Assembly (NCBI GenBank): GCA_041685075.1
Contig: JAWLGN010000145.1
Span: 1 to 13,208, forward strand
Source: JAMCRM01 sp041685075
Lineage (GTDB): Bacteria > Acidobacteriota > Terriglobia > Bryobacterales > Bryobacteraceae
Length of the DNA stretch: 13,208 nucleotides
Direction of reading: 5' to 3'
In this document: piece after piece, positions 1 to 8,374 of the stretch
How the letters are laid out: every line of letters begins with the position of its first letter
How positions within the stretch are numbered: position 1 is the first letter of the stretch
Notes under the pieces: model-generated
What the model was told of the DNA's origin: nothing
Database searches by the model: none
What the model saw: only the letters and a program-made list of their open reading frames with translations
Made by a program: the position numbers and the translations under genes

Positions 1-108
1 GCTCAGCCGCCCCAGATCCACGTAGGCCACCGCCGTCGTCACCACCGTCAGAACAATCAGCGCCAGGAATACCTTGTAGTACGTCGTCCGCGATTCAATG
101 CGCTCCAC
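1..108 (-). CDS. coxD: Cytochrome c oxidase subunit IV (prokaryotic type), 3' end cut by window edge
   Basis: This is the last gene of the cluster visible here; only its first 36 codons are inside the window. Read from a GTG at 108-106, the product begins MERIESRTTYYKVFLALIVL, followed by a hydrophobic stretch that continues to the edge. A short basic N-terminus running straight into a membrane helix is typical of the small subunit IV encoded after subunit III in caa3/aa3 oxidase operons. That family is a small multi-span subunit without cofactors, thought to stabilise the oxidase. The GTG start is supported by a GGGAG ribosome-binding sequence six bases upstream and by its position just after the coxC stop; no ATG fits. 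The call rests on position and a short sequence, so it is less certain than for the neighbours. Confidence 0.72.
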   Translation of the reverse strand, partial: MERIESRTTYYKVFLALIVLTVVTTAVAYVDLGRLS

Positions 109-114
109 TCTATT

Positions 115-119
115 CTCCC
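115..119 (-). promoter_or_regulatory. Ribosome-binding site for coxD (GGGAG)
   Basis: GGGAG lies six bases before the GTG at 108-106 and shares one base with the TAG stop of coxC. It is the main reason for accepting a GTG start for coxD. Confidence 0.6.
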
Positions 120-778
120 TACCCGTGACGGTTCACCAGATACAGCAGCGGGAACAGAAAGATCCAGATGATGTCCACGAAGTGCCAGTAGAGTCCCACC
201 ATGTCCACCGGCGCGTAGTAGTGCGGTCCAAAGCGGCCCATCTGCGCCCGCGCCACCAGCACCGCCAGCAGGCCCAGCCCGACCACCATGTGGATGGCGT
301 GCAGCCCGGTCATGGCGAAGTAGAGCGAGAAGAACAACTGCGCCTGGGCCGGCTGCGGCTCTCCCGGAAGATGGAATCGCGAACCCGGCACCAGGTTCTG
401 TTCCCACTTGTGGTGCCACTCGTACGCCTTCACCCCCAGGAACACCCCGCCGAACAGCATCGTCAGCAGCAGGAAGACCACAATCAACCGGCGCGCGCCG
501 ATCTGCGAAGCATGTACCGCCAGCGCCATCGTCAGGCTGCTGACGATGAGCACCACCGTGTTCAGAGACCCGATCGCCACGTCCAGCGTATTGCTGGCGC
601 GAGCGAACGCATCGGTGTAGAACGAGCGGTAGATGATGTAGGCCGTGAACAACCCGCCGAAGAACATCACCTCGGTCACCAGGAAAATCCACATTCCCAG
701 CGTCGAGGCTTCCTTCTGTTGCGCGGGCGTGTCGAACTGCTCGCGCAGCTCCAGCCGCTCGGCGTGGCTAGCGGACAT
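119..778 (-). CDS. coxC: Cytochrome c oxidase subunit III
   Basis: A 219-residue membrane protein, subunit III of the heme-copper oxygen reductase. It carries no redox cofactor and is thought to stabilise the catalytic core. Five membrane spans are visible at about residues 26-51, 66-90, 97-119, 145-176 and 196-215, which is the short bacterial form lacking the first two helices of the seven-helix mitochondrial protein. Family signatures include TEVMFF near residues 35-40 with the conserved Glu36, AMTGLHAIHM at about 155-164, and YWHFVDIIWIFLFPLLY at about 197-213. The start overlaps the end of coxA by 11 nt. An AAGGAGG sequence at 788-794, nine bases upstream, supports the ATG at 778. coxD follows ten bases after the stop. 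Confidence 0.96.
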   Translation of the reverse strand: MSASHAERLELREQFDTPAQQKEASTLGMWIFLVTEVMFFGGLFTAYIIYRSFYTDAFARASNTLDVAIGSLNTVVLIVSSLTMALAVHASQIGARRLIVVFLLLTMLFGGVFLGVKAYEWHHKWEQNLVPGSRFHLPGEPQPAQAQLFFSLYFAMTGLHAIHMVVGLGLLAVLVARAQMGRFGPHYYAPVDMVGLYWHFVDIIWIFLFPLLYLVNRHG

Positions 779-2396
779 GGGCCTCTTCCTCCTTGAACAG
801 CGCGGCGTAATCGTATGCTTCGTGGCGAACCACGGGCGTCTCCTCGAAGTTATGCACCGGCGGCGGCGAAGGCGTCTTCCATTCCAGCCCCGTCGCGCGC
901 CACGGGTTCGAACCGGCCACCGCGCCGTACCGCAGCGACCAGATGAAGTAGATCAGGGGCAACACGTACCCCACCGCCAGAATCGAGGCTCCGGCCGTGG
1001 AAAGCACGTTCAGCACCTGGAACTCGTCCGGGTAAACGTGATACCGGCGCGGCATCCCCACGTAGCCCAATACGAACTGCGGGAAGAAGGTCACGTTGAA
1101 ACCCACAAACACCAGCAGCGCCGAAAGCTTCGACCAGCCCTCCGGGTACATGCGGCCGGTCATCTTCGGCCACCAGTAATGCAGCCCGCCCAGGTAGGCC
1201 ATCACCGCGCCGCCCACCATGATGTAGTGGAAGTGCGCTACCACGAAGTACGTATCGTGGACGTGGATGTCCAGCCCCATGGAGGCCAGAAACAGTCCCG
1301 TCAACCCCCCGATGGTGAACAGCCCGATGAAGCCGAAGGCGTAGAGCATGGGGGTGGCGTAAGACACCGATCCCCGGTACATGGTGGCGGTCCAGTTGAA
1401 TACCTTGATGGCCGACGGGATCGCCACCAGAAAGCTCAAAAACGAGAAGACCATCCCGGCGTAGGCCGACTGCCCCGCTACGAACATGTGATGGCCCCAC
1501 ACCAGAAAACCCAGAATCGCAATCGCCAGGCTGGCGAAGGCCACAAAGGCGTAGCCGAACACGCGCGAGCGCGAAAACGTGGAGACCAGCTCGCTCAGCA
1601 CCCCGAAGGCCGGCAGCACCATGATGTACACCGCCGGGTGCGAGTAGAACCAAAACAGGTGCTGGAACAGCACCGGATCGCCCCCGAAGGCCGGGTCGAA
1701 AATCCCGATGTGGAAGACCCGTTCGGCCGCCACCAGCAGGACCGAGATGGCCAGCACCGGCGTGCCCAGCACCATGATCAGGGAGGTGGCGTAGTGCGAC
1801 CACACGAACAGCGGCATGCGCAGCCAGCGCATCCCCGGCGCCCGCATGGTGTGGATCGTGACGATGAAGTTCAGCCCGGTGAGAATCGACGAGAAGCCGG
1901 TAATGAAGATCCCCACTCCCGTGGCTACGACATACGTGTTCGAATAACTGCTGGAAAACGGCGTGTAGAAGGTCCAGCCCGTATCCACGCCGCCGGCCAC
2001 CATGACGAAGATGGTGAACAGCCCCCCGATTACCAGCAGGTACCAGCTCAACAGGTTCAACTTGGGAAAGGCCAGGTCGCGCGCCCCAATCATCATGGGC
2101 AGAAAGAAATTACCCAGGGTGGCCGGTATCGACGGTATCAGGAAGAAAAAGATCATGACGATACCGTGCAGGGTGAACAGCTTGTTGTAAGTCTCGGAAC
2201 TTACCAGGTCGCCCGGCGGGGTCAGCAGTTCCAGCCGGATCAGGGTGGCGAAGACGCCGCCCAGGACGAAGAAGAGGGTGATGGTAATCAGGTACAGCAG
2301 CCCGATCCGTTTATGGTCTTTAGTCAGCAGCCAGGACTTCAGGCCATAGCCGGCGTTCAGGTAATGCTGTCGTTCTTCAACCGCTGTGGTAATCAT
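768..2396 (-). CDS. coxA: Cytochrome c oxidase subunit I, type A2 heme-copper oxygen reductase
   Basis: A 542-residue catalytic subunit that reduces O2 to water at a heme a3-CuB centre and pumps protons. The expected ligands are visible: His77 and His390 for heme a, His388 for heme a3, and His253, His302 and His303 for CuB, with Tyr257 as the crosslinked tyrosine. The helix VI motif reads YSHPAVY (residues 251-257). The Glu of the A1-type GHPEVY motif is absent and Tyr-Ser takes its place, which defines type A2. The K-channel Lys is retained as Lys331 in AIKVFNW, and Asp107 sits at the expected D-channel entrance in ARDLAF. About twelve membrane helices fit the length. The ATG lies three bases after the coxB stop, so the two are probably translationally coupled. 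Confidence 0.98.
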   Translation of the reverse strand: MITTAVEERQHYLNAGYGLKSWLLTKDHKRIGLLYLITITLFFVLGGVFATLIRLELLTPPGDLVSSETYNKLFTLHGIVMIFFFLIPSIPATLGNFFLPMMIGARDLAFPKLNLLSWYLLVIGGLFTIFVMVAGGVDTGWTFYTPFSSSYSNTYVVATGVGIFITGFSSILTGLNFIVTIHTMRAPGMRWLRMPLFVWSHYATSLIMVLGTPVLAISVLLVAAERVFHIGIFDPAFGGDPVLFQHLFWFYSHPAVYIMVLPAFGVLSELVSTFSRSRVFGYAFVAFASLAIAILGFLVWGHHMFVAGQSAYAGMVFSFLSFLVAIPSAIKVFNWTATMYRGSVSYATPMLYAFGFIGLFTIGGLTGLFLASMGLDIHVHDTYFVVAHFHYIMVGGAVMAYLGGLHYWWPKMTGRMYPEGWSKLSALLVFVGFNVTFFPQFVLGYVGMPRRYHVYPDEFQVLNVLSTAGASILAVGYVLPLIYFIWSLRYGAVAGSNPWRATGLEWKTPSPPPVHNFEETPVVRHEAYDYAALFKEEEAHVR

Positions 2397-2399
2397 ACG

Positions 2400-3398
2400 C
2401 TAACGTTCACCGGCCTTGGTTCCGGCCGCTTCGGGTTGCACGGGCTGGCCGGCAGGCGCCGCGCCCGGCTGCTGCCCCAGAGACCGGATGTGCTCGATCA
2501 ATTGGGTAATGCCTTCCTCGGTAACCAGCCCCTGGAAGGTGGGCATGATGGGCTGGTAACCGGCCACGATCTTGGCGTTGGGCGCCAGGATGGACTCCCG
2601 GATATAGGCCGCGTCGGCCTTCACGGTGCCGCCGCCGGCAAGCGCCACGGGGGAGCCGAACAGCCCCACCAGGTTCGGGCCGCGGCCCCGGCCGTCGGTG
2701 GTATGGCAACTGGCGCAGCCCAGGTCTTCAAACAGCTTCTGCCCGCTCGCCGCCATGGAACCCTCCGCCCCTCCGCCGCTCAGCCACGCCTGGTATTCCT
2801 GCGGTTCCATGACGTGGATCCAGCCGATCATGCGGGAGTGGTCCGTGCCGCAGTACTCGGCGCAGAAGAGCCGGTAGCGGCCCGGCTTGGTGGCCTCGAA
2901 CCAGGCGGTGGTGTAGCGCCCCGGCAGCACGTCGGTCTTGATGCGGAAGTCCGGCACGAAGAAGCTGTGGATCACGTCTTCGGAAGTCAGGGTCACCCGC
3001 ACCGGAGTGCCCACCGGGACGTGCAGTTCGTTGATCTCGCGGTGCCCTTCCATGTGCTGCAGCTTCCACATCCACTGCTTGCCCACCCCGTAGATCTCGA
3101 TGGCATCCCGTGGCGGCGTGGTGGCGGCGAAGAAGACGTGGGTGCCCCAGGCGAACATCAACATCACGATGCCCAGCGGGACCAGGGTCCAGATGATCTC
3201 CAGGCTGGCCGGCCCTTCGTACTGCACCGGCACTTGGTCCTCCGACCGCCGCCGGTACTTGATGGCGAAGATCAGAATCGCCAGAAAGATGCCCGTGGAA
3301 AACAGGACGGTAATCCCGATCAGGAAGAAGTACAGGTTGTCGGTCATGGGCGCCACGGTGGACGCCTGCTCGGGGAAGAGGGGAAATCGCTGTCCCAT
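2400..3398 (-). CDS. coxB: Cytochrome c oxidase subunit II with fused cytochrome c domain (caa3 type)
   Basis: A 332-residue subunit II that receives electrons and delivers them to subunit I. Two membrane helices (about residues 22-47 and 65-91) precede a cupredoxin domain outside the membrane. The binuclear CuA site is complete: His144, Cys179, Glu181 (backbone ligand in known structures), Cys183, His187 and Met190. A cytochrome c domain follows, with CASCH at 228-232 and a likely axial Met285 in PIMPTF, so this is a caa3-type enzyme with a built-in electron acceptor. The last 22 or so residues are Pro/Ala/Gln-rich and probably disordered. The gene starts three bases after the sco stop. Direct transfer from the ActE cytochrome to this heme is inferred from the operon context. 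Confidence 0.98.
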   Translation of the reverse strand: MGQRFPLFPEQASTVAPMTDNLYFFLIGITVLFSTGIFLAILIFAIKYRRRSEDQVPVQYEGPASLEIIWTLVPLGIVMLMFAWGTHVFFAATTPPRDAIEIYGVGKQWMWKLQHMEGHREINELHVPVGTPVRVTLTSEDVIHSFFVPDFRIKTDVLPGRYTTAWFEATKPGRYRLFCAEYCGTDHSRMIGWIHVMEPQEYQAWLSGGGAEGSMAASGQKLFEDLGCASCHTTDGRGRGPNLVGLFGSPVALAGGGTVKADAAYIRESILAPNAKIVAGYQPIMPTFQGLVTEEGITQLIEHIRSLGQQPGAAPAGQPVQPEAAGTKAGER

Positions 3399-3401
3399 GG
3401 C

Positions 3402-4259
3402 TTATGCCTGCCCCTGTGCCTGCCGTCCGCGCACGTCGCGCCGCCACAGCAGCAGCAGAAAGCCGCCGCCGAAGAGGAGGAACACGGCGCCGCCCAGCCG
3501 CACCATGTTCATGGCAATCGCGCCATACTTGCCGGTGGCCGGGTCGTAGTGGTAGCAGAACAGCAACAACTGGTCCACAGGGTTGCCGATCTTGTTGGTG
3601 GCGGACTCTACCAGCGCCAGCCGCACGTCGCGCGGCGAGTACTCCACGCCGTAGAAGTAGCGCGAGAGCCGCCCCTCGGGCGTCGCGACCATGATGCCGC
3701 TGGCGTGCACAAACTGCTGCGAGGCCTCGTCCCACCGGTACTTGAAGCCCACGGCACGGGTGAGCGCCGTGATGGCCTCCTGGTCGCCGGTGAGAAAGTG
3801 CCAGCCGCTCTCGGTGCCCGGCCGCGCGTAGCGCCGCACGTGGTTGGACTTCTTGGCGGCCGCAAGCTCGGGGGTGTCCTTCGGATCGAAACTCACCGCC
3901 ACCACCTCGAAGTCCTGCCCGGGGTTGAACGTGACGGCCTTCAGGCTCATCTCCACGCCGTTCAACACCTGGGTGCACAGCATGGGGCACTCGTAGTAGA
4001 CCAGGGCCAGCAGCACGGGCCGCGAGCCGAAGTACTTGCCCAGCCGCACCGGATGCCCGGTCTCGTCGCGGAACACCAGGTCCAGCGGAAGCTGCTCGCC
4101 CAGCTTCTGTTCAATTCCCACTCCAGCCAGCGCCTCGGGCAATTGCGCCGCCTTGTCGGTGCGCATGCGCGAGGGCTGCGGCGGAGTATTCATCCCGGCC
4201 GGCTGCGCCCAGAGCGCGGCGGCCGCCACAATGATGCAAGAAAAAATTCGAAGCTGCAT
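3402..4259 (-). CDS. SCO1/SenC/PrrC-type copper chaperone with C-terminal membrane anchor
   Basis: A 285-residue SCO-family protein that would deliver copper to, or reduce the cysteines of, the CuA site in subunit II. The copper-binding set is present: CPMLC at residues 91-95 (Cys91, Cys95) and His185 in FVHASGI, on a thioredoxin-like fold. Residues 1-18 look like a cleavable signal peptide ending ALWAQ. A strong hydrophobic helix lies at about residues 253-272, followed by a basic tail, so the mature protein is probably anchored at its C-terminus rather than by the usual N-terminal helix. The ATG overlaps the upstream stop by one base (TAATG). The gene sits immediately before coxB, its expected client. 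The family assignment is firm; the topology is inferred from hydrophobicity. Confidence 0.95.
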   Translation of the reverse strand: MQLRIFSCIIVAAAALWAQPAGMNTPPQPSRMRTDKAAQLPEALAGVGIEQKLGEQLPLDLVFRDETGHPVRLGKYFGSRPVLLALVYYECPMLCTQVLNGVEMSLKAVTFNPGQDFEVVAVSFDPKDTPELAAAKKSNHVRRYARPGTESGWHFLTGDQEAITALTRAVGFKYRWDEASQQFVHASGIMVATPEGRLSRYFYGVEYSPRDVRLALVESATNKIGNPVDQLLLFCYHYDPATGKYGAIAMNMVRLGGAVFLLFGGGFLLLLWRRDVRGRQAQGQA

Positions 4260-4690
4260 TATCTGGCTTGTTCCTGCGGTGCGGGCGCGCGGACCGGCAA
4301 TCCTTCCTTCGCCACCAGGTCCATGGCGCGCTCAATGGGGATCCGTACCGTGCCGGTTTCGCGGTCCACCCAGCCGTACCCCTCGAGCATTTCCTCTTCA
4401 GCGGCGCGCACTCTGGCCAAATCCTGGACGGGTGTGGTCTGCAGCCGCGGTTCCGGCGGCAGCCGCCGCCCCTCCACCTCTACAGCTAGTGATGGCTCGG
4501 GCGCCCTCGCGGCTTCAGGTCCCCGAAAATACCCGAAGACGAACCACAGCAGGAGGTGAATCACGATACCCGCAACGATGAAGGCGATGGCGAATTTCGC
4601 CAGCCCGCGGAAGTTGATGTCCTTATGCTCGTGGCGCGCGTCGGGATTCTCGATGTGTTCGAAATCGGGAAGGTCCCTATTCCTTTCCAT
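4259..4690 (-). CDS. Conserved single-span membrane protein of unknown function between actF and sco
   Basis: A 143-residue protein I cannot assign to a characterised family. Visible are a charged, His/Asp-rich N-terminus (about 1-28), one membrane helix (about 32-55), a Pro-rich linker (60-85), and a compact C-terminal segment with PRLQTTPVQDL at 81-91 and YGWVDRETGTVRIPIERAM at 105-123. The latter resembles, from memory, proteins found next to SCO and oxidase genes in other bacteria. The single helix suits a peripheral complex subunit or an assembly factor; its position after actF resembles that of the small membrane subunit ActG in other act clusters, but I cannot show homology. A longer reading from 4822 is rejected because it lies inside actF and GGAGGAGG precedes the chosen ATG. 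It overlaps actF by 14 nt and sco by one. Confidence 0.85.
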   Translation of the reverse strand: MERNRDLPDFEHIENPDARHEHKDINFRGLAKFAIAFIVAGIVIHLLLWFVFGYFRGPEAARAPEPSLAVEVEGRRLPPEPRLQTTPVQDLARVRAAEEEMLEGYGWVDRETGTVRIPIERAMDLVAKEGLPVRAPAPQEQAR

Positions 4691-5885
4691 GTTCCAGCGC
4701 CTCCTCCAGGTGCGGATCGCCGATGGGCAGGAGCGCGCGCGCGCCCGCTTGCCGCGCCACCAGCGCCAGCCACAGCCCTCCCAGCCCCATCGGCACCAGC
4801 AGATCCATAACGGTGAAAGCAAAGCTGCCGCGAGTGAAGCTGGGGACCACCAGCCAGAACAAATCCACCAGGCGCATGGCCAGCACCAGCAGGGCCACGC
4901 CGGCCAGCAGACGGTAACTGCGCTTCAGATCCCGCGAGAGCAGCAGTGCGAACGGCAGCGCGAAGTGCAGTACCACCAGGGCCAGCCCCACATATTGCCA
5001 GCCGCCCTGCAACCGCGCCAGGTACCACGGCACCTCCTCGGGAAGATTGCCCGCCCAGATGATCAGAAATTGCGAGAAGGCCAGGTAGGCCCACAACATC
5101 ACCGCCATCAGCAGCAGCTTGCCCAGGTCGTGGATGTGCCGCTCGCCCAACACCTCGGCGAAGGGACGCCAGCGGTAGAGCAGCACCACCACGGCAATCA
5201 GAAACGCCATCGCCGAGAGCAACTGGCCGGAGATGAACAGCAGGCCGAACATCGTCGAGAACCAGTGCGCATCCACCGACATCACCCAGTCGATGGACAT
5301 GAAGGTCACGCTGAAGGCGTAGAAGATCAACCCCGGCGCGCTGATGGTGCGCAGCCGGCGCGCGGCTTCCGGACTGCCGGTCTCTTCCAGGTGGCGCGCC
5401 CAGCGGCCCAGCATCCAGGCCAGCCCGATCCAACCGGCGAAATAGACCACCGCGCGCGATACCCAGGCGGGAATGTTCAGAAACAGGCTTTTATGCTGCA
5501 GCAGCGCATCGGCGGCCACGGCATCGGCGTGCGACCAGTGGTACAGCCAGGGAATCCCGATCACGACGGGGATGAACAGCACGGCCAAAGCGGGCAGCGT
5601 GCGGGCCGCCGCCTCCGCAGGCCGCCGGATCACCACTCCCCAGGCGCCGCCCGTGAGGTATTGGAGCATGAGTAGCGCCATCGAGCCGAGCGTCACCCCG
5701 AGATACAAGGTATAAGACCACAGCCAGGCGCGGAAGAACGCCTCGGGCTGGAAAAAGGCGATGAGGACGGCCGCAACGAGCGCAACCGCGCCCACCGCCC
5801 CCGCGCGAACCTGCCAGCGGCGCAAAGCGCTTTGCAGTTCGGGCGGCGTGGCCAGGTCCATGTCGAAACGTACCGCGTGGTTCAT
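4677..5885 (-). CDS. actF: Alternative complex III subunit ActF (NrfD-like integral membrane protein)
   Basis: A 402-residue polytopic membrane protein related to, but more divergent than, ActC. It is often annotated as quinone-binding subunit 2 of quinol:cytochrome c oxidoreductase. About ten hydrophobic segments can be traced, beginning near residues 28-46, 56-76 and 97-116. Recognisable blocks include SVTFMSIDWVMSVDAHWFSTMFG from 192 and LAFSQFLIIWAGNLPEE from 268, both typical of the family. In known ACIII structures ActC and ActF form the membrane core; ActC holds the recognised quinol site, whereas the role of ActF in proton movement is still debated. The ATG overlaps the actE stop as ATGA (5885-5882), implying translational coupling. 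Confidence 0.95.
   Translation of the reverse strand: MNHAVRFDMDLATPPELQSALRRWQVRAGAVGAVALVAAVLIAFFQPEAFFRAWLWSYTLYLGVTLGSMALLMLQYLTGGAWGVVIRRPAEAAARTLPALAVLFIPVVIGIPWLYHWSHADAVAADALLQHKSLFLNIPAWVSRAVVYFAGWIGLAWMLGRWARHLEETGSPEAARRLRTISAPGLIFYAFSVTFMSIDWVMSVDAHWFSTMFGLLFISGQLLSAMAFLIAVVVLLYRWRPFAEVLGERHIHDLGKLLLMAVMLWAYLAFSQFLIIWAGNLPEEVPWYLARLQGGWQYVGLALVVLHFALPFALLLSRDLKRSYRLLAGVALLVLAMRLVDLFWLVVPSFTRGSFAFTVMDLLVPMGLGGLWLALVARQAGARALLPIGDPHLEEALEHGKE
4700..4707 (-). promoter_or_regulatory. Ribosome-binding site for the 143-residue membrane protein
   Basis: GGAGGAGG inside the end of actF, nine bases before the ATG at 4690. It fixes the internal start and rules against the longer in-frame reading from 4822. 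Confidence 0.6.
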
Positions 5886-6463
5886 TGCTCCACTCCCTTC
5901 AGGCGAGGCAGGTCCTCGGGCGGGACGTCGTCGAGCGTGGCGTGCTGGCTGCGCTGGAGCGCCCGGATATACGCCGTAATGGCCCAGCGGTCGGCCGGCG
6001 CCACTTCCACCGCGTAGTTGGGCATGGCGCCGAATCCGTTCGTGATCACGTCGAAGAAATGGCCCGCTGGCTCTGTGCGCAGGCGGTCGATGTGGAAGGA
6101 GGGCGGCTGCCTGTAGCCGCGCCGGACGATCATCCCCTGCCCGTTGCCCACCTGGTCGTGGCAGACCGAGCAGTAGACGTTATACCGCTCCCGGCCGCGC
6201 TCCAGCACCTCCAGGGTGATGGGGAAGGGGAACTCCCGCACGAACTGCCCGCCAGGCCCCCGTCCGGTGGTGAAGGCCGTGTCTTCGAGCAGTTGCCCCC
6301 GCGCCACGGTGCCCTCGGGCAGCGGCCGCGCCGAGCGCCCGTCGCCGAAGAACGACGAAGGCTGCAGTGCCGTGTAGCGCGGCTGGTCGTGCATCTCCTG
6401 GCGGCAGCCGGCGGCGCCCAGCGCCAGCGCGGCCAGCGCGGCCAGTCTCCAATCAATGCGCAA
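5882..6463 (-). CDS. actE: Alternative complex III subunit ActE, monoheme cytochrome c lipoprotein
   Basis: A 193-residue cytochrome c, probably the exit point for electrons from ACIII toward the oxidase. The N-terminus is a lipoprotein signal: Arg residues, a hydrophobic run, then LGAAGC with Cys20 as the likely lipidated residue. One heme motif, CSVCH, lies at 98-102, and Met147 in FGAMPNY is the probable sixth ligand. The start is a TTG at 6463-6461. It is preferred because GGGAGGTG lies just upstream and because the first ATG in frame (residue 24) would remove the whole signal peptide. The gene overlaps actD by 11 nt and ends in an ATGA overlap with actF. The lipid anchor agrees with what is known for this family. 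Confidence 0.95.
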   Translation of the reverse strand: MRIDWRLAALAALALGAAGCRQEMHDQPRYTALQPSSFFGDGRSARPLPEGTVARGQLLEDTAFTTGRGPGGQFVREFPFPITLEVLERGRERYNVYCSVCHDQVGNGQGMIVRRGYRQPPSFHIDRLRTEPAGHFFDVITNGFGAMPNYAVEVAPADRWAITAYIRALQRSQHATLDDVPPEDLPRLKGVEQ

Positions 6464-6982
6464 CTTCGCTCACCTCCCGGGCGTCAAGGCTCTCCAGAAA
6501 ATCCGCCGTGCCCTGCCGGTCGAACAGCGGGTCGGCGGCTTCAATGCACAGAAAGAAACGGTTGCGCGAGGCCAGCGCGAAACGGTCCACGTTAAACACC
6601 GGGTGGTACGGCGAGGGGAAGCCGCACAGCGCCAAAGCCCCGAAGAACGCGCCCATCGCGGCGAACAGCACCGTCACCTCGAAGGTGATCACGATGTACA
6701 TCGGCCAACTGTGCAGCGGCCGGCCCGCGATATTCAGCGGGTAGTACAACGTGGTGGCCCAATATTGCAGCAGGTAGGCCAGCAGGCCGCCCAGCACGCC
6801 GCACGCCAGCACGATCAACGGCAGCTTGTTGCGCGGCAGACGCAGCGCGCGGTTCAACTCTTCGATGGGGAAGGGCGAGTAGGCTTCCACTTTCCAGTAG
6901 CCGCTCTCGCGCACCGCACGCGCCGCCCGCACCAGTTCCCCGGGGGTCTCAAATTCGGCCATCAGCCCGTAGATGGGAGGTT

Positions 6983-6986
<4 letters not shown>
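6453..6986 (-). CDS. actD: Alternative complex III subunit ActD (DUF3341)
   Basis: A 177-residue membrane protein of the DUF3341 family. The N-terminal soluble part opens with the family pattern IYGLMAEFETPGELVRAA, followed by a region with AYSPFPIEELNRAL. Two membrane helices lie at about residues 54-77 and 97-121, and the C-terminal part contains a second small soluble segment with DPLFD. It has no cofactor motif; in known ACIII structures this subunit packs against the membrane core. An open frame extends 75 codons upstream to 7211, but that part overlaps actC and is not family-like. The ATG at 6986 overlaps the actC stop as ATGA and has a very strong GGAGGAGGAGG sequence seven bases upstream. 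It overlaps actE by 11 nt. Confidence 0.96.
6471..6478 (-). promoter_or_regulatory. Ribosome-binding site fixing the TTG start of actE
   Basis: GGGAGGTG lies inside the end of actD, seven bases before the TTG at 6463-6461. This strong match to the anti-Shine-Dalgarno sequence supports a non-ATG start. Confidence 0.65.
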
Positions 6987-8371
<1,385 letters not shown>

Positions 8372-8374
8372 GGC

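Noticed and set aside
645..4559. A 1304-codon open frame on the plus strand, antisense to coxA, coxB, sco and the small membrane gene
   Set aside because: The translation is rich in His, Arg, Gln and Pro with no domain, as expected when GC-rich codons are read on the opposite strand. The minus-strand genes beneath it are complete and have all their cofactor ligands.
4732..4748. Alternating GC run as a possible repeat or Z-DNA element
   Set aside because: It is a short GC-rich stretch inside actF codons, explained by base composition.
4578..5675. Plus-strand open frame opposite actF (also 7157-8197 opposite actC and 10325-11356 opposite actB)
   Set aside because: All are Gln/His/Arg-rich antisense readings of membrane or periplasmic protein genes, with no ribosome-binding site or domain evidence.
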